Shown: piece after piece, positions 1 through 10,740 of the stretch
How the letters are laid out: the number at the start of each line of letters is the position of its first letter
Position numbering within the stretch: the first letter of the stretch is position 1
NCBI RefSeq assembly: GCF_037975245.1
Contig: NC_092578.1
Coordinates: forward strand, 12,072,321-12,136,320
Source of the DNA: Apostichopus japonicus
Lineage: Eukaryota; Echinodermata; Holothuroidea; Aspidochirotida; Stichopodidae
DNA length: 64,000 bases
Direction: 5' to 3'
Position numbers and translations under genes: made by a program
The notes under the pieces: generated by a model
What the model saw: the letters and a program-made list of their open reading frames with translations, nothing else
Told to the model about the DNA's origin: nothing
The model's database searches: none

Positions 1-719
1 TCTTTCTACAAGCATTCCTAACATTAATCATATCTTAAAGGCAATATTGCAGACCTGAATAGTTGTACCAACACCAAACTGTTCTCTTAAAGGCATTGAA
101 CACTCGCCCCAAACCGCGTTCCGCCCTCTGAAAAGTTAACTTTCCGTTGCTTGCAAGAAAAGTTTTTTTCTTGTCGTAACAAATGCAGACAGTAATGAAA
201 CGTAATACCTTGTTATCTTTTATCTGGACCTGAGATGTCCATCGCTGTTATGTACACTGTGCTGTGGGTATTGACCGTAGCTGCATGTATTGATTGTACA
301 CTAGTGTCTAATTACCAACGGTAGCAAGCTGTGTGTGTACTTTCTAAGATCGATGGTGGTGTCTAACACTTCTGTTACACCTAATTCGAAACTAGGTCAG
401 ATTACCGGCATCAGACGTTCCTTTGTGCGTGAGTCTTTACTCCCCTTTAAGTCATATGTGATAGAAGACGAGAATATACAATAATAAACTAGCAAACGCA
501 GAACTTACCGCTACTCTTCCGCCATTTTGTGGTGTAATACCTATAAACCAAGTACATATTTTACATTACATAAATTGAGATATCAGTGCGTGTTGGGGAG
601 GTGGGCGGGTAATGCGCACCTGTTCCTGCCAAATCCGAGGAAACAGTGACACATGTTCAATAGAACAGAAATTGTCCTAACCTTATACTTATAAGATTCC
701 CGTGATTTCAATAGGGTTT
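1..719. other. No recognisable feature
   Basis: AT-rich sequence with stops in all frames at short intervals. I see no coding exon, RNA gene or clear repeat. Confidence 0.5.
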
Positions 720-1200
720 TTCTACTCACCAATGTTGGTGTACATACCAAGCATGCATTTCATCAAGCTCTACTTTTGCAGTCATCGTTTTTACGAGGCT
801 TTGAAGACTTTAACCTCTGTTGACCTCAAATAACCTTTGACCTTCACCAATTTCATTCGCGATTTGGTATTCATCAAGGGGAGGGAGTGGGTGCACATAC
901 CAACTAGAACAACAGCAACGTTGTAGCTTATTGACTTTTGTACAATGACTTGTACAATCTATCTTGTTTCAAGCAATATGAAAGGGACCATACTATGTTG
1001 ATGGTTTGTGTAACTGGTGTTGGTAGACAACCAGCAAGACAGACAGGTAGACACTTTGCTATTGGTTAAGTCCACTGAGTTAAGTGCGCCATTTAACCTT
1101 TTTTTAGTAATCGTGTTTACAAGGTTCCAGACTTTGGAGTGTGTTGACATCAAATGGCCTTCGACCTCCACTACTTACTACTGGGTCCTTGTTCTCCCCG
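720..1200. repeat. Degenerate dispersed TGACCT-type repeat, about two units
   Basis: Two diverged units share the layout 'caccaa...tacataccaag...gttttacgaggct...ttgacctcaaatgacctttgacct'. One is centred near 730-880 and the next near 1090-1190. The same family recurs near 13.3, 21.9, 25.6, 26.8, 33.4, 41.2, 43.0 and 49.5 kb. It is non-coding. Short open frames crossing it on both strands are by-products of the repeat. Confidence 0.6.
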
Positions 1201-1230
1201 CGAGGGATGTTCATGCCAAGTACGAACTTT

Positions 1231-1999
1231 TATGGTGCGCCTAGTGTGCCATAAGTCCTGAAATCGACTTACGTCAAATTAAATCGACATATGTCAGTTT
1301 TCTCGTGCTCTCATTGGACAACCAATATCACATGTTGTTTCTAGTGTTCTGATTGGTAGAAATCAACATATGTCAAATTAAATTGAACCGGAGCTGTGGC
1401 CGAGTGGATAAAGGCGGTGGCATTTGAAGCAGTGGGGCTTAGCAATCGGGAGGTTCCGGGTTCAATACCCGGCCGGATCGTAGTAAGGTGGGTTTTTCAT
1501 CCAAGAGCAATATACGGTTTTCCCATCAGAAATGACTTTCTAAATTAAAAACTGCAAATTTGAGTTAAAATGTTGAATTGGAAGCCAACCGACGTGTAAT
1601 CCATAAGCCATTGCGGGTTTCTCCCACATTTGTGGTCGCTTGAGCGTCGTAACCAATTAAAATGCATATCAAGTTACTGCTGGTCTGTTTTGCTGGTTTT
1701 TCCCTGGTCATGGTTTCCAATTTTGGCATTTGTGCAAATCCTCATGTAAAGAACTTGGTGAAAATAACATAGCTTTTCAAATTTCAACCGTTTGGATTCT
1801 GGGGCCTCTAAATATACATATATAATTTAATCAGAGCACGAAAACCGACATATGACAATTCATTTGACATATGTCGATATCATGACTTATGGCACACTAG
1901 GCGTCGATTTCATCCAATCAAAGTACGAGAAACTTACATATGTCAATTTAATTCGACTTATGTGAATTTCAGGACTTATGGCACACTAGGCGCACCGTA
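1231..1999. mobile_element. Foldback/MITE-like element with long inverted ends
   Basis: The left end (TAYGGTGCGCCTAGTGTGCC..., from 1231) is repeated in inverted orientation at the right end (finishing about 1999). The inverted ends extend for roughly 70 bp through 'ataagtcctgaaatcgactta' type sequence. The right side carries a second subterminal copy of the 'gacttatggcacactaggcg' motif at about 1885-1906. Short palindromes of the form GACATATGTC recur in both arms. No coding sequence remains. The exact boundary and target-site duplication are not clear. A SINE occupies the centre. Confidence 0.7.
1388..1800 (+). mobile_element. tRNA-derived SINE inside the foldback element
   Basis: The head (1388-1480) looks like a type II (Ser/Leu-like) tRNA with a long variable region. 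It has an A box TGGCCGAGTGG and a B box GGTTCAATACC, the internal RNA polymerase III promoter elements. A body of about 300 bp follows, starting 'gtgggtttttcatccaag'. The acceptor ends do not pair into a clean tRNA and no 3' end is evident, so this is a SINE and not a functional tRNA gene. Its 3' limit is approximate. Confidence 0.65.
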
Positions 2000-2894
2000 A
2001 ACTGCAATCAGGATGTACGATTGGAGTTATCAGGCTTACAAGCTTGGGCGTCACAAACATACGTAGCCTACACACATACGCCATCACCGTTGCATATATT
2101 CCGTTTGCCTATGACAAGGAATCAAAACTTAAAGCCGTGATGCATCTTGTTTCCTTCTAAAGCTGTAAGTTAGGTTCGCACAGATATATTAAAACACTTA
2201 AAGACAACAAGATTTGCCCCAGTTTTAGCAGCGTAAAGTTATTGCTGTAACGCTAACCCAGCCTATTAGACCGAGTACTTATGGATATATACGACCCTAT
2301 TGTTACGTATTATGGTGAAATTGTTTGGAGTCATTGAACCAGTGAAGTCCAGTACGATCTTCCAAAACACGCCGTTTATCGTATCGGTTCATGAAAAGTG
2401 ATAAAGGACTCGAAACGCTTTGCTAAATGAAGTGTTCCTAACGACCTACCGCCAAATGCAAACCGGTAAGTACAGTCCAGACACACGATGTGAAAGGTGC
2501 CGTTATATGGTGCAAAGATGGGTGTACCTTCTTAACCTCACCCATCCGACTTGTCCATCTGCCCATTACTTACCTCGAAAACACCACTTCAAAGGCAATT
2601 TTCGAACAGAATGTTATATAAAGTTGCTTAGTATTCCGACAGAGAACTGTGATAGAATACATCAATCAAAGACAATCATAGGTTAGTTCGAGGTCATATG
2701 ACCGTATCAAATCTTATCGTGAATAGATGCCATGGATTCATGGATGTCCCTCGGTAAAGAGAAAGTCCTCCCCCTACCCCCACAATATCCTCAAAACACA
2801 CAAGAAATAGTAGAAACCTATTTATCAAACAGGCTCAACCTATAGCATATGTCAACGCAGTGCAGCGCATATCAACTGTGGTCCATTTTAATTT
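2000..2894. other. No recognisable feature
   Basis: An open frame at 2420-2686 has no recognisable domain and no supporting splice context. Nothing else stands out. Confidence 0.4.
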
Positions 2895-2904
2895 TACTAA
2901 AATA

Positions 2905-3010
2905 GATAAGGGAAAGAGTTATCTCAGTTGGTAAAGAACTGGAGCACTCTGGTTCGAATCCCATTTTTGCTAATCCTCTACTCTTTTTCCATTGTCCAAA
3001 ATTCACAGTC
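2905..3010 (+). mobile_element. Truncated tRNA-derived SINE
   Basis: An A-box-like 'tctcagttggtaaag' and a B box 'ggttcgaatccc' lie about 35 bp apart, with a tail ending 'ccattgtc..aaattcacag'. The anticodon region is collapsed. The tail resembles the next copy at 3205-3320, so the two belong to one SINE family. Confidence 0.55.
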
Positions 3011-3139
3011 ATTATTTATTTTAATTATATATTAGAAGACGACTTTCCCATGAAATTCCTTCTCTGCCGCTTCCTGCGTTATATCGGATGAAACTGGGCG
3101 AGATCCCTGATTACAAGATATACAAGATATACAAGGTAC

Positions 3140-3320
3140 TGTGGTTTTCTGACTGGCACCCCAGCAAAGAAACGGCTATATACGGATAGGGATCGCTATC
3201 AACTCAGGGCTGGATAGTTCAGTTGGTACAGCACTGGGCTTGTAACCCAGTTGTCTCTGGCTCCAATTCCGTTCTACTTATATATTTCTTTGCTGTTTAC
3301 CATTGTCTTAAATTTCCCAG
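3140..3320 (+). mobile_element. tRNA(Thr-like)-derived SINE
   Basis: The tRNA-like head at 3209-3275 has an A box 'tagttcagttggta', an anticodon arm 'actgggcttgtaacccagt' with loop TGT, and a degraded B box 'ggctccaattcc'. The tail contains 'ccattgtctt', as in the copy near 2990. The T-arm is mutated, so it is not a functional tRNA gene. Confidence 0.6.
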
Positions 3321-5087
3321 ACAGTTTTTTTCATGATATATATTGACGCTGTTATTTTATGAGTAAGGACAATAATTGTCAGACTTGAATGAAAGGGAGG
3401 AAGGGGGGGGGGGTAATTCACGTCCCCTTGCGACCCCAACGCCACCTGCTTTTGTAGGTCCATATTTGGCTGAAAAGTGGCTATAATTGTAATTGTGTGT
3501 GAGTGTGGCAATTTTGGGTAACCATTTTACAATGTGCCGCTTCGACTAACTGGGCTGGCTACCCAAATCCCATAATATTACTCGACTTCGTGAAATCTTT
3601 TCCATAAAAGAAAGTAAAATCTTTAGTTCCGTGGAATTAAAAGCGTGTTTTGTAAGGAAACCTTAACCAGGTATAATAAGGTTATTTAGCGTATCAAAAG
3701 GATATATTCCAAGAATTACAATCAATTATTTTGCGAAATCTCAACCGCAACACTTCTCCACTAATTAAGGACCTACGGTCAGAGCTTCAGTCTAAATTAT
3801 AATTTCAGTAATGGCAAGATAGAAATTCGAGTTGAAAATAAGGCCAGGCAGCCAACATAACTTTGTGATCTCTTGTCATGTTATATCAGAAGACATTTTA
3901 TGTTACACTGCACACAAGATATTTAACTGCAGACAATCCTTGAACACAACAGATCATACCGAGTTCTGGTACGCAGTAATGCAAATATACATGTGTGAAT
4001 TTAATCATTTACTTCTAGAGGGGTCTTGTACTCCTTAGATGGATCTACATCACATATAAAATCATCTATCCTATGCTTTTGAAGCCGACGATTTAGTATG
4101 GACTCTAGTCATGTTTTGCTGTTCACGTTACGCAGTTTTCAGGCTTTGACATCTAATGACGTCAAAACAACATTTGAAACTTAACAAGAAATTGTGTGTT
4201 ACTTGTAGTCAGTAAGATAGATCCATATGAAAGATGTACCAACTAAGTGAGACGTTTATCCAAGCTTTGCATTTAAATTAAAATATGACCACCGATATGG
4301 CCACCGACGATTTCACATCACCCTTGTGGTTCTAACTGGTCCATGACCTGTAAACAACACATATGCTATACTTCACAATCTAAAGCGAACTGAGTTTAAA
4401 GATAACCAACCATTCAATAGATTTTAAAGATGTAGGCTATATACACCAATATTGTTTTTTTTATGGGTGAAAACATCTTATGATCAGCGTTTTGGTGTTA
4501 AAATGTCCACATCAGCACAAGGAACATTTGAGAGTAGTCACTGTTCTGGAACAAGCATTGAAAGGCTTATAAGATATGACTATTAGTTCAGTCATTTTAA
4601 TAATTATTGAACACTGCTCTTTTCTCTTCAACAGTGTAGTACGTTAATCGCAACACCCAGCCCTTGGTTAAGAAAGGGAACAATTGCTTCTTTATGCATT
4701 TAAACTTGGCTCTCTTTCAAAGTAGTCCTAGCTATTATTCCATGTAGGAATCGGGTTACGTAACGAAAAACGCAATTGCACACAAACACGAGAGCGCGCG
4801 CGTGCACTTATGTTGTATCTATATAGCAATGTCTGACATTATAGACATTTGTGCAACCTATAAAGAACGCATTCTCTAAATTGAGTTTCCTAACATCTGG
4901 TTCCCTCCCCCTTCCCGCATTATCCACCCTCCTTCTACCACAAACCAACCCAACCTCTCTCCTACCGAGAAACTCGTACCGTTAAATGACGAACACAAGG
5001 CCTTCTATGGTCACTAAACAATTGCTCAAAATACTGCAAGATAGTTGATAAACTGACTGTTGTGTTCTGCATTAATAAACCGAAACA
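3321..5087. other. No gene recognised; simple tracts only
   Basis: Contains a G tract near 3405 and a short CG-alternating run near 4796-4802. No exon or structured repeat is recognisable. Confidence 0.4.
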
Positions 5088-5095
5088 AGGGCGTA

Positions 5096-5450
5096 GGAAC
5101 CGGGGGGCTGGGGGGCGCCAGCCCCCCCCAGTGAAAAATATGGGGGGCGGAAGTATCGTTCCGCCCCCCCCCCCCGCTCCGCAAGTCAGAAAACCCCTTT
5201 TTCATTTCCAAATGAGAAAAAAATCTCATTTGAAGCACCAAATTGCATCTAAGGCCAGGTGAAAATGCAAAATTCTTTACAAAATGGAGTGGGTGTTGAA
5301 GTGTGCTTTATTGCACCAAATTGCATCTGAGGCCACCTGGAAATGCAAAAAAAATCCAAAGGGGAGGGGGACACCCTCCCCTTAGACCCCTCCCCCAAAC
5401 CGGCCATCAAACTTCAGCTCCCCACTCAAAAGTACCTTCCTACGCCACTG
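5096..5450. mobile_element. hAT-type MITE with 8-bp target duplication
   Basis: The ends are inverted: the left reads CAAGGGCGTAGGAACC and the reverse complement of the right reads CAGTGGCGTAGGAAGG. The element is flanked by a perfect 8-bp direct repeat AACCGAAA (5088-5095 and 5451-5458). Eight-base target duplications and CAG(T/G)GGCG termini are hallmarks of hAT elements. Inside are G/C-rich foldback tracts and two copies of an 'attgcatctaaggcca' motif shared with the element at 10741. There is no coding capacity. Confidence 0.85.
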
Positions 5451-5491
5451 AACCGAAACATTGATGTTCCTTAATACGTGGTACATTGTCT

Positions 5492-5556
5492 ATGTGGGAG
5501 GTGGGGTCTTCCCCATGTGGGAGGTGGGGTCTTCCCCATGTGGGAGGTGGGGTCTT
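5492..5556. repeat. 23-bp tandem repeat, three copies
   Basis: Three near-identical units 'atgtgggaggtggggtcttcccc' start at 5492, 5515 and 5538. Because 23 is not a multiple of three, short open frames appear in all forward frames. They are artefacts. Confidence 0.9.
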
Positions 5557-5559
5557 TGC

Positions 5560-6719
5560 GACAGGGGAATGCATCGCACACACGACAACAGGTGTGGGTT
5601 GCATATACTCTTTGGTGTTCTCAACTGCAGACAGTTATATATATAGAGAGCTACCGATTACCCAACATGCCTGCCAATTGTCCGCTACCTGACTTGTCTT
5701 TTTAGTTATAGTGTACTGAAATTACTCGGGTAATATTCTACCATATACTGGACTTCGTACTGGACTTGGTTGTGTCATGAAGCTACAACAGTTAACAAAG
5801 TGGTTACGTTAGTTTTTGAACGGCTTAACGAAGGTGAGTAAAATATAATGAAGGGTTTCATTCTGACATATTTTCATCAGTGTTGCCATCATCACATTAG
5901 AGACCAAACAAACAAGACGTTCCTTCGAAGACACATATGGTTGGTGGGTTTATGAGTTACAATGTAATTAGATATACACATATATGAGCGTTTACCGGAA
6001 ATTAATGAATGCAACTCAATGTTCGAAAGTAATTATTGTCATACTTTGCAGATCAAAGACATGACTAATGACAAAAATGTATACGTCTGGTAAACTACTC
6101 TGTATCAAACTAGTATAAACGTTCAATACTAACATTCAATCCATCGAGCGCAACATAATCTCACATATCAATTTGCATGCAAAGAAGTGGCGGACATTTT
6201 CTGATATACGCAATAGGACATTAAAAGGCTTAAGTTGGAGACGTAATATGTTAGTAAATGACAATTCTAAGCAAATTAGTGGGACTACTGTGACTCATTT
6301 GGGAGGTCGGTTGTAAGCAGTTAAGTTGTAGGTAAGTTACACTGTATTGAAAGTAGCTAAGTAACACTTATTCCAAATAAAATGTAAGAAAGTCATACTG
6401 ATTCTAAATGTAGGTAAGAAACACTAATGCAACCTTAAATCTGTAAAATGCTCTGCGCTAAAGCTCCACTCCACTTCTCTGTCTTTTTTTCAGGGTATGT
6501 AGTGCTTCAGTTACCAAGTGTACGGTATACATGAAGACGGGTGCAGCTTATAGGCAGGTAGGGCAGTAGCTATATATAGTAAAGTCCTATTCTGTATTAC
6601 ACCATAAATATTATTGCAGCCGCATGAAAAGAACTGCAGGCACACGGACTCAGTAATGCAATAATTATCAGCAATGGTTTACATTCAAATATAACTGTTT
6701 ATGCACCAAACTGAAAGCT
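5560..6719. other. Start of intron 1 of the GDF8/11-like gene on the minus strand; nothing else seen
   Basis: The region downstream of the exon 1 donor on the minus strand should be intronic. I searched the minus strand from 1 to 6700 for a second prodomain exon or a cystine-knot exon and recognised none. Confidence 0.4.
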
Positions 6720-6725
6720 ACTCAC

Positions 6726-7293
6726 GTTTTTTAGGAAATAAAAACATATTCTCCGTTCTTGTAGAAGACTCCCTAGATGACTGTGGATCATCGTTCGGCA
6801 TAGGATTTAGAGTATGCTTTGGTCCAGAAAAGTGTTCATTTAGGATTCGTGTAAATTCGGCGTTTCTGGGAAGCGCGAAGTGGGAGGTGTTCGGCGGGCT
6901 CTTCATGTTGAGTTTTTCTAATATCGTTCGTTTTATGTATTCGATACGGTAGCGTTTAGCCTCCTCCTTACGGTGAAAGCAAGCAGGACACTGTGTTTCA
7001 TTTGACCGGTCAACAGAATGCATCTGGGGTGTTGCTGTAGGATCTTGGGAAGTAGCTCCCTCGTCTCTTACACCTTGTTCCCTACTCTGGGGATTATTTG
7101 CTTCCGGATTGACAATGTCTTCCTCTTCTTCTTCGTGTGGCTGTTGTAAATGAGGATTCCGTATAGGTTCTTGGGATTCACGCCTGAGTTCCCCGTGACC
7201 ATCCATGTGAATACTATGGCCATGGGCGATAAATTTAACAGAAGCACAGAGAAAGACTAAGCACAAGACAGATGTCCTGATAAAACGATTCAT
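6726..7293 (-). CDS. GDF8/GDF11-like (myostatin family) TGF-beta precursor, exon 1 (partial gene)
   Basis: Encodes the start of a secreted TGF-beta family precursor. The Met at 7293 is followed by a hydrophobic signal peptide (residues about 6-24). An acidic, low-complexity stretch (residues 50-90) follows, then the conserved prodomain start 'CPACFHRKEEAKRYRIEYIK' (102-121) and 'RTILEKLNMKSPPNTS' (122-137). This matches the C-x2-C...I..ILSKLRLK..PN(I/V)S pattern of GDF8/GDF11 prodomains. N-glycosylation sequons are NET (98-100) and NTS (135-137). Reading runs into a stop at 6718, but a strong donor (GTGAGT, 6725-6720) ends the exon after 189 codons plus one base. That phase-1 junction agrees with vertebrate myostatin exon 1 as I recall it. 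The acidic insert makes this exon longer than the vertebrate one. The later prodomain and the cystine-knot ligand are not visible. In vertebrates this family limits muscle growth; the role here is inferred only. Confidence 0.82.
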
Positions 7294-7365
7294 ATTGTTA
7301 GAGAAGCCTCTTGAAGATGGTGAACCTTAAGGAGAGTATACGGATGTGCACAACAGTCAGTTTTC

Positions 7366-7373
7366 TTTAAATA
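7366..7373 (-). promoter_or_regulatory. Possible TATA box of the GDF8/11-like gene
   Basis: TATTTAAA read on the minus strand lies 73 bp upstream of the start codon. A transcription start about 30 bp downstream would give a 5' leader of roughly 45 nt. The support is positional only. Confidence 0.3.
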
Positions 7374-7762
7374 CTAGTAGGCTACTTTTAATGCAATGTA
7401 GTAGTACTCGCGCAACAGTAGCACTTAACAAACGTGTACTGCAATGTAACTTGTATAAACAGCTCTCCTGTATACCTTGCCCTATATGCATTGAGCTGTG
7501 AACTGCAACCTTCGCACGAAAAGTAAACAAGGTCCGGTGAAGGAAATCTTGACTTGCGTTTCTTACTGCGATATCCGTCGATCCTAAATTCACAAATCAG
7601 GAAGATGCGGCAATTTCTTCTTGAACGAACGAGACAACTTAGGCGGCGAGAGACTTGCCGATTCCTACCAAGGTTCTAATGCACAATAAAGATTTCGCTT
7701 GCTGAACTGTTGGAAAAACTAACTTAGCGAAGTTTGCTGGTTGCTCTCGTCCGTCCCTGAAT

Positions 7763-7779
7763 CAGCTGGCAATCAGCTG
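7763..7779. promoter_or_regulatory. Paired E-boxes upstream of the GDF8/11-like gene
   Basis: Two CAGCTG E-boxes (7763-7768 and 7774-7779) start 11 bp apart, one helical turn, about 470 bp upstream of the start codon. E-boxes bound by MyoD-type factors are known in vertebrate myostatin promoters. Function here is inference. Confidence 0.3.
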
Positions 7780-8467
7780 ATTCCACGGCTCTGTCCAGGG
7801 TCGTTTAAGTATGAGTGTAGATGTCTGTGATTGGCTGTTATATTAGGATAGCCCCGCCCACGGCACGCGTAACTCATGAATGCGGTTCACATTTGGATTT
7901 TGTCGGGAGTTATTAACTGCTCAAGGAAATTCTGGAATCTTCTTTTTCTTTTGGTCTGAAGACTATATAAGTTAGTACTGCACCCACACGGAATGATTAT
8001 GAAGTATTTGTTCACCGTTATGGCACGCAATACTACTTCATTGGTTAAAGCTTAAGACAAAGTCAAGTAATAGACAATCACTAGCAGTTTGTGGGAAGGG
8101 GAAAATTTAGAAAAACTAGTTACCGAGGGAGATTGCAATCAAGATTGAGCAAGCAGTGAAAGTTTATTGGAGTACCACTGGGTCGAAGGGGGAGGGGACG
8201 AAAGGGAGAGTGTAAGAATGTTCAGAGCATTTCCGTTTCGTTTTCCTAGTAAGTTCTTGTGATGCTCACGCTACTCCCTTGCTAATGTAGAGGATAATCA
8301 AAAGAGATGTTGTCCAAGTCAGCTATTCAATTATTTATATAACAGTAAGATGTGTAGATCACACCACAAGTGTAAATACTAGACTAGTTTGTTTGTTTGT
8401 TTTGTTTATTGATATTCCCTTCTTCAGAATTTTGAGTCGGTGTCATGAAAGAAGGAAGAGTTCAACT

Positions 8468-8580
8468 AGCTCTTCATGTGGAGTTTGTCTAATATCGTAC
8501 GTTTTTATATAGGCCTATTCGATATTCGGTACGGCTATATTTAGAGAAAGCAAGCAGAACACTGTTTCACTTGAACAGTC
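8468..8580 (-). pseudogene. Decayed duplicate of GDF8/11-like exon 1
   Basis: This 113-bp stretch aligns along its whole length with exon 1 near 6897-7012, in the same orientation. Minus-strand translation gives 'KRTILDKLHMKS' where exon 1 has 'KRTILEKLNMKS', and 'QCSACF' where exon 1 has 'QCPACF'. Small indels and in-frame stops separate these blocks. The signal peptide and the acidic segment are not recognisable nearby. It is probably a partial local duplication, or the remnant of a tandem paralogue, about 1.2 kb upstream of the intact exon. Confidence 0.75.
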
Positions 8581-9216
8581 ATTTATTGAAGTAGACATAA
8601 TCTATACCTTTATTAATGACATCATATATATACATTGATTTCTCCATGTCTGATTCTAACTTTCGTTCGAAAATTCGTATTTAAAAAACGTATCGGGAGG
8701 GGAACGATACCATCTGAAGTCGAGGGCGCTGTACTACAATGGATTTGCTTCAACTGATAAATCAATCAGAAGAAATACATTGAGGCAAGTACTGTACTCA
8801 AAAGCCTCGTCTGGTGTCTATCGTTTCCAGCGGGAAAGTTGGAACACGGATAGGGAACGCCGGAAACGTTTAGCAGGAATGAGTAGACGCAACAGAAAGA
8901 AGCGAGTCAATCTGGGCACACATACGATCCCTTCCCCTGTCCCCCACATCCGTCCTCACTCACTAAAAGACAGAACAAAAGTAAGTTTTATTTTAGACAA
9001 GAAGACTACTATAACTAAAGTAATAAACGAACATCTGCTTCTCCCGTCGCATTTATGGTAACCTTATTGACTCCCGGAGATGTCCGTAGAACAGTGCACT
9101 GCTCGCCTACATAACGGTAAAAGGATTGTAGCACCGTCTGTAAAACTCTTACTCGGGGTGGACGGTACAACAGTAGCAGATTATGTTTTAAGTAACCTGT
9201 TTTTGTTGATTCATTG
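8581..9216. other. No gene recognised
   Basis: An open frame at 8780-9061 (+) is rich in Arg and Lys but has no motif I recognise and no supporting splice context. Confidence 0.35.
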
Positions 9217-9590
9217 TCGAAGGTAAAACGTATGGAACGCGAAAAGGACCACAACATATGATGATGTTTATGATGATCTAATTTTATACGTTCATGTACT
9301 AAAAACTTACGATCATGTACTAAACATATACGATGATGTACTAAAAAACTAAGATGTACATCAAAACATATACGATGATGTACTAAAAAACTAAGATGCA
9401 CATCAAAACATATACGATCATGTACTGAAAACTTGAGATGATGATGAAAAAGCGGAAGTTACAAAAAAGTGGCGTATGAATATCCATTTTTGTCGTTTGA
9501 ATACGCGTATTAATATTCATATATGGGGCGGTGCTTATATTGGATGAATACACGGGGTCGCTATTATTTTGCTCCCTGGTACGAAGGTTA
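9217..9590 (-). repeat. Interspersed element with internal 'tacatgatcgta' tandem units (copy 1)
   Basis: Related by inversion to 16040-16447. Both have the edge 'atggaacgcgaaaaggacc', a 'catatgatgatg' stretch, then about 20-bp units built on the near-palindrome TACATGATCGTA, then 'aatacgcgtattaatattca'. It is non-coding. Repetitive short frames (HDRICLVHDRK-like) come from the tandem units. Confidence 0.75.
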
Positions 9591-9726
9591 GTCGCAACGT
9601 ACGTAGTCATATACTTTCGTCGAAATAATAATACATGTAATGTTAGGGATAGCCTAGCTTAAGTATGTGTATAGGTCTGCCTTACTTAGCCTACGCGGGA
9701 TTTTTAAAATAAAACAATATACTACT

Positions 9727-9849
9727 AGTACTACTAGATATAAGAAATGGATTCCCAAGATACTACAGAAAAACGAATAGAGGAGTTTGTTAAAACGGGC
9801 TTTACCAATAAGGAAAATGGCAGATATGCTACATATAACTTTCAGGCCT
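9727..9849 (+). CDS. Short coding-like ORF, unidentified
   Basis: ATG at about 9747 in a good start context ('aagaaATGG') opens a 34-codon frame with ordinary codon use, starting 'MDSQDTTEKRIEEFVKTGF'. It stops near 9849. No splice donor is obvious and I do not recognise it. It may be chance or a remnant of a transposon ORF. Confidence 0.15.
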
Positions 9850-10595
9850 AAGGCAATGCCTACGTACAGTACAGAGTTTACTTTACTAACAAGTAAGTAT
9901 GTACTACTACTTCTAGTATAGCAATCTGCATGTCGTCAATTGTTCTTGTTTATGTTACAACTGCAGAGGCATTTATACCAATTAGGACCTTTTGGGCATT
10001 TGATGGACTATAGTTTTATTTGAGCGATGAAATGGCCAATGACCAACAACATTGAATCTGATGTGATGTGATATAGGCAAATGCATAGGCTAGGTTACTT
10101 TGGAATTAAAAAAAAAAAAAATAGAAATATGCCTAACTGCCTATTATACTGGTCAGTGTACGTGATTGATGAATATGGCACAGTTGTCACCAATGGACCT
10201 TAATAGAGAATTAAGTGACCTGGGCCATTATTTTTTGCACGAGAGATATGGGTCTCTGAGTTTGAGCCTAGCCTTAGGCTAAGCTAGCAGTAGCAATAGC
10301 ACTCTATGTGCAGTAGTATAAAACACCTTCAGAGCACTGCTTTTTCAGTTTCTCCACACTTACTACAGAGCTCTCAACTGACCCCGCAATTCGCGGGTTG
10401 GACCTGCATTCTAACACCCAAACCCGCGCAAGCGTCCGAAAAACCCGCATTGTAATTGTAAAGTATACATAAAAAGTTGCATCAAATTTTGACTTAAGTA
10501 GCAACCATCATTTATTTAGCATTTAGCATCATAGAAAAACACATTGCAAATTATTCTTCTTTCAGTAGGTGCCCGAAAAATTCTCAGCATATTGC
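9850..10595. other. No recognisable feature
   Basis: An A tract near 10110 is the only marked structure. Confidence 0.4.
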
Positions 10596-10599
10596 CCGA

Positions 10600-10668
10600 T
10601 TTTTCACCAAAAATAAGATTGGGGGCTGCAGCCCCCCCCCCCCCCAGCACCCCCGCCTCCTACGCCTA
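10600..10668. mobile_element. Fragment of a hAT-like terminus
   Basis: The sequence 'gggggctgcagcccc...cccccgcctcctacgcctatg' matches the edge seen at 19950-19996. Both end in the form CATAGGCGTA(G) when read inward. The partner end was not found. Confidence 0.4.
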
Positions 10669-10740
10669 TGTTTAGGGTAGACCTACCCTTTCTTTGCGGA
10701 AATTTTCCTGCACTTGCTCGGTGTTTTCGAGCTCCACAGA

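Noticed and set aside
1388-1480. Functional tRNA-Ser or tRNA-Leu gene
   Set aside because: A and B boxes are present, but the acceptor stem does not pair and a SINE body follows, so it is a SINE head.
3209-3275. Functional tRNA-Thr gene
   Set aside because: The anticodon arm is good, but the T-arm sequence is degraded and a related SINE tail follows.
1-6700. Exon 2 or the ligand exon of the GDF8/11-like gene
   Set aside because: I looked on the minus strand for a Trp-Ile-Tyr-Leu-Arg type prodomain block and for a CC-containing cystine-knot segment and found neither. They are probably outside the window.
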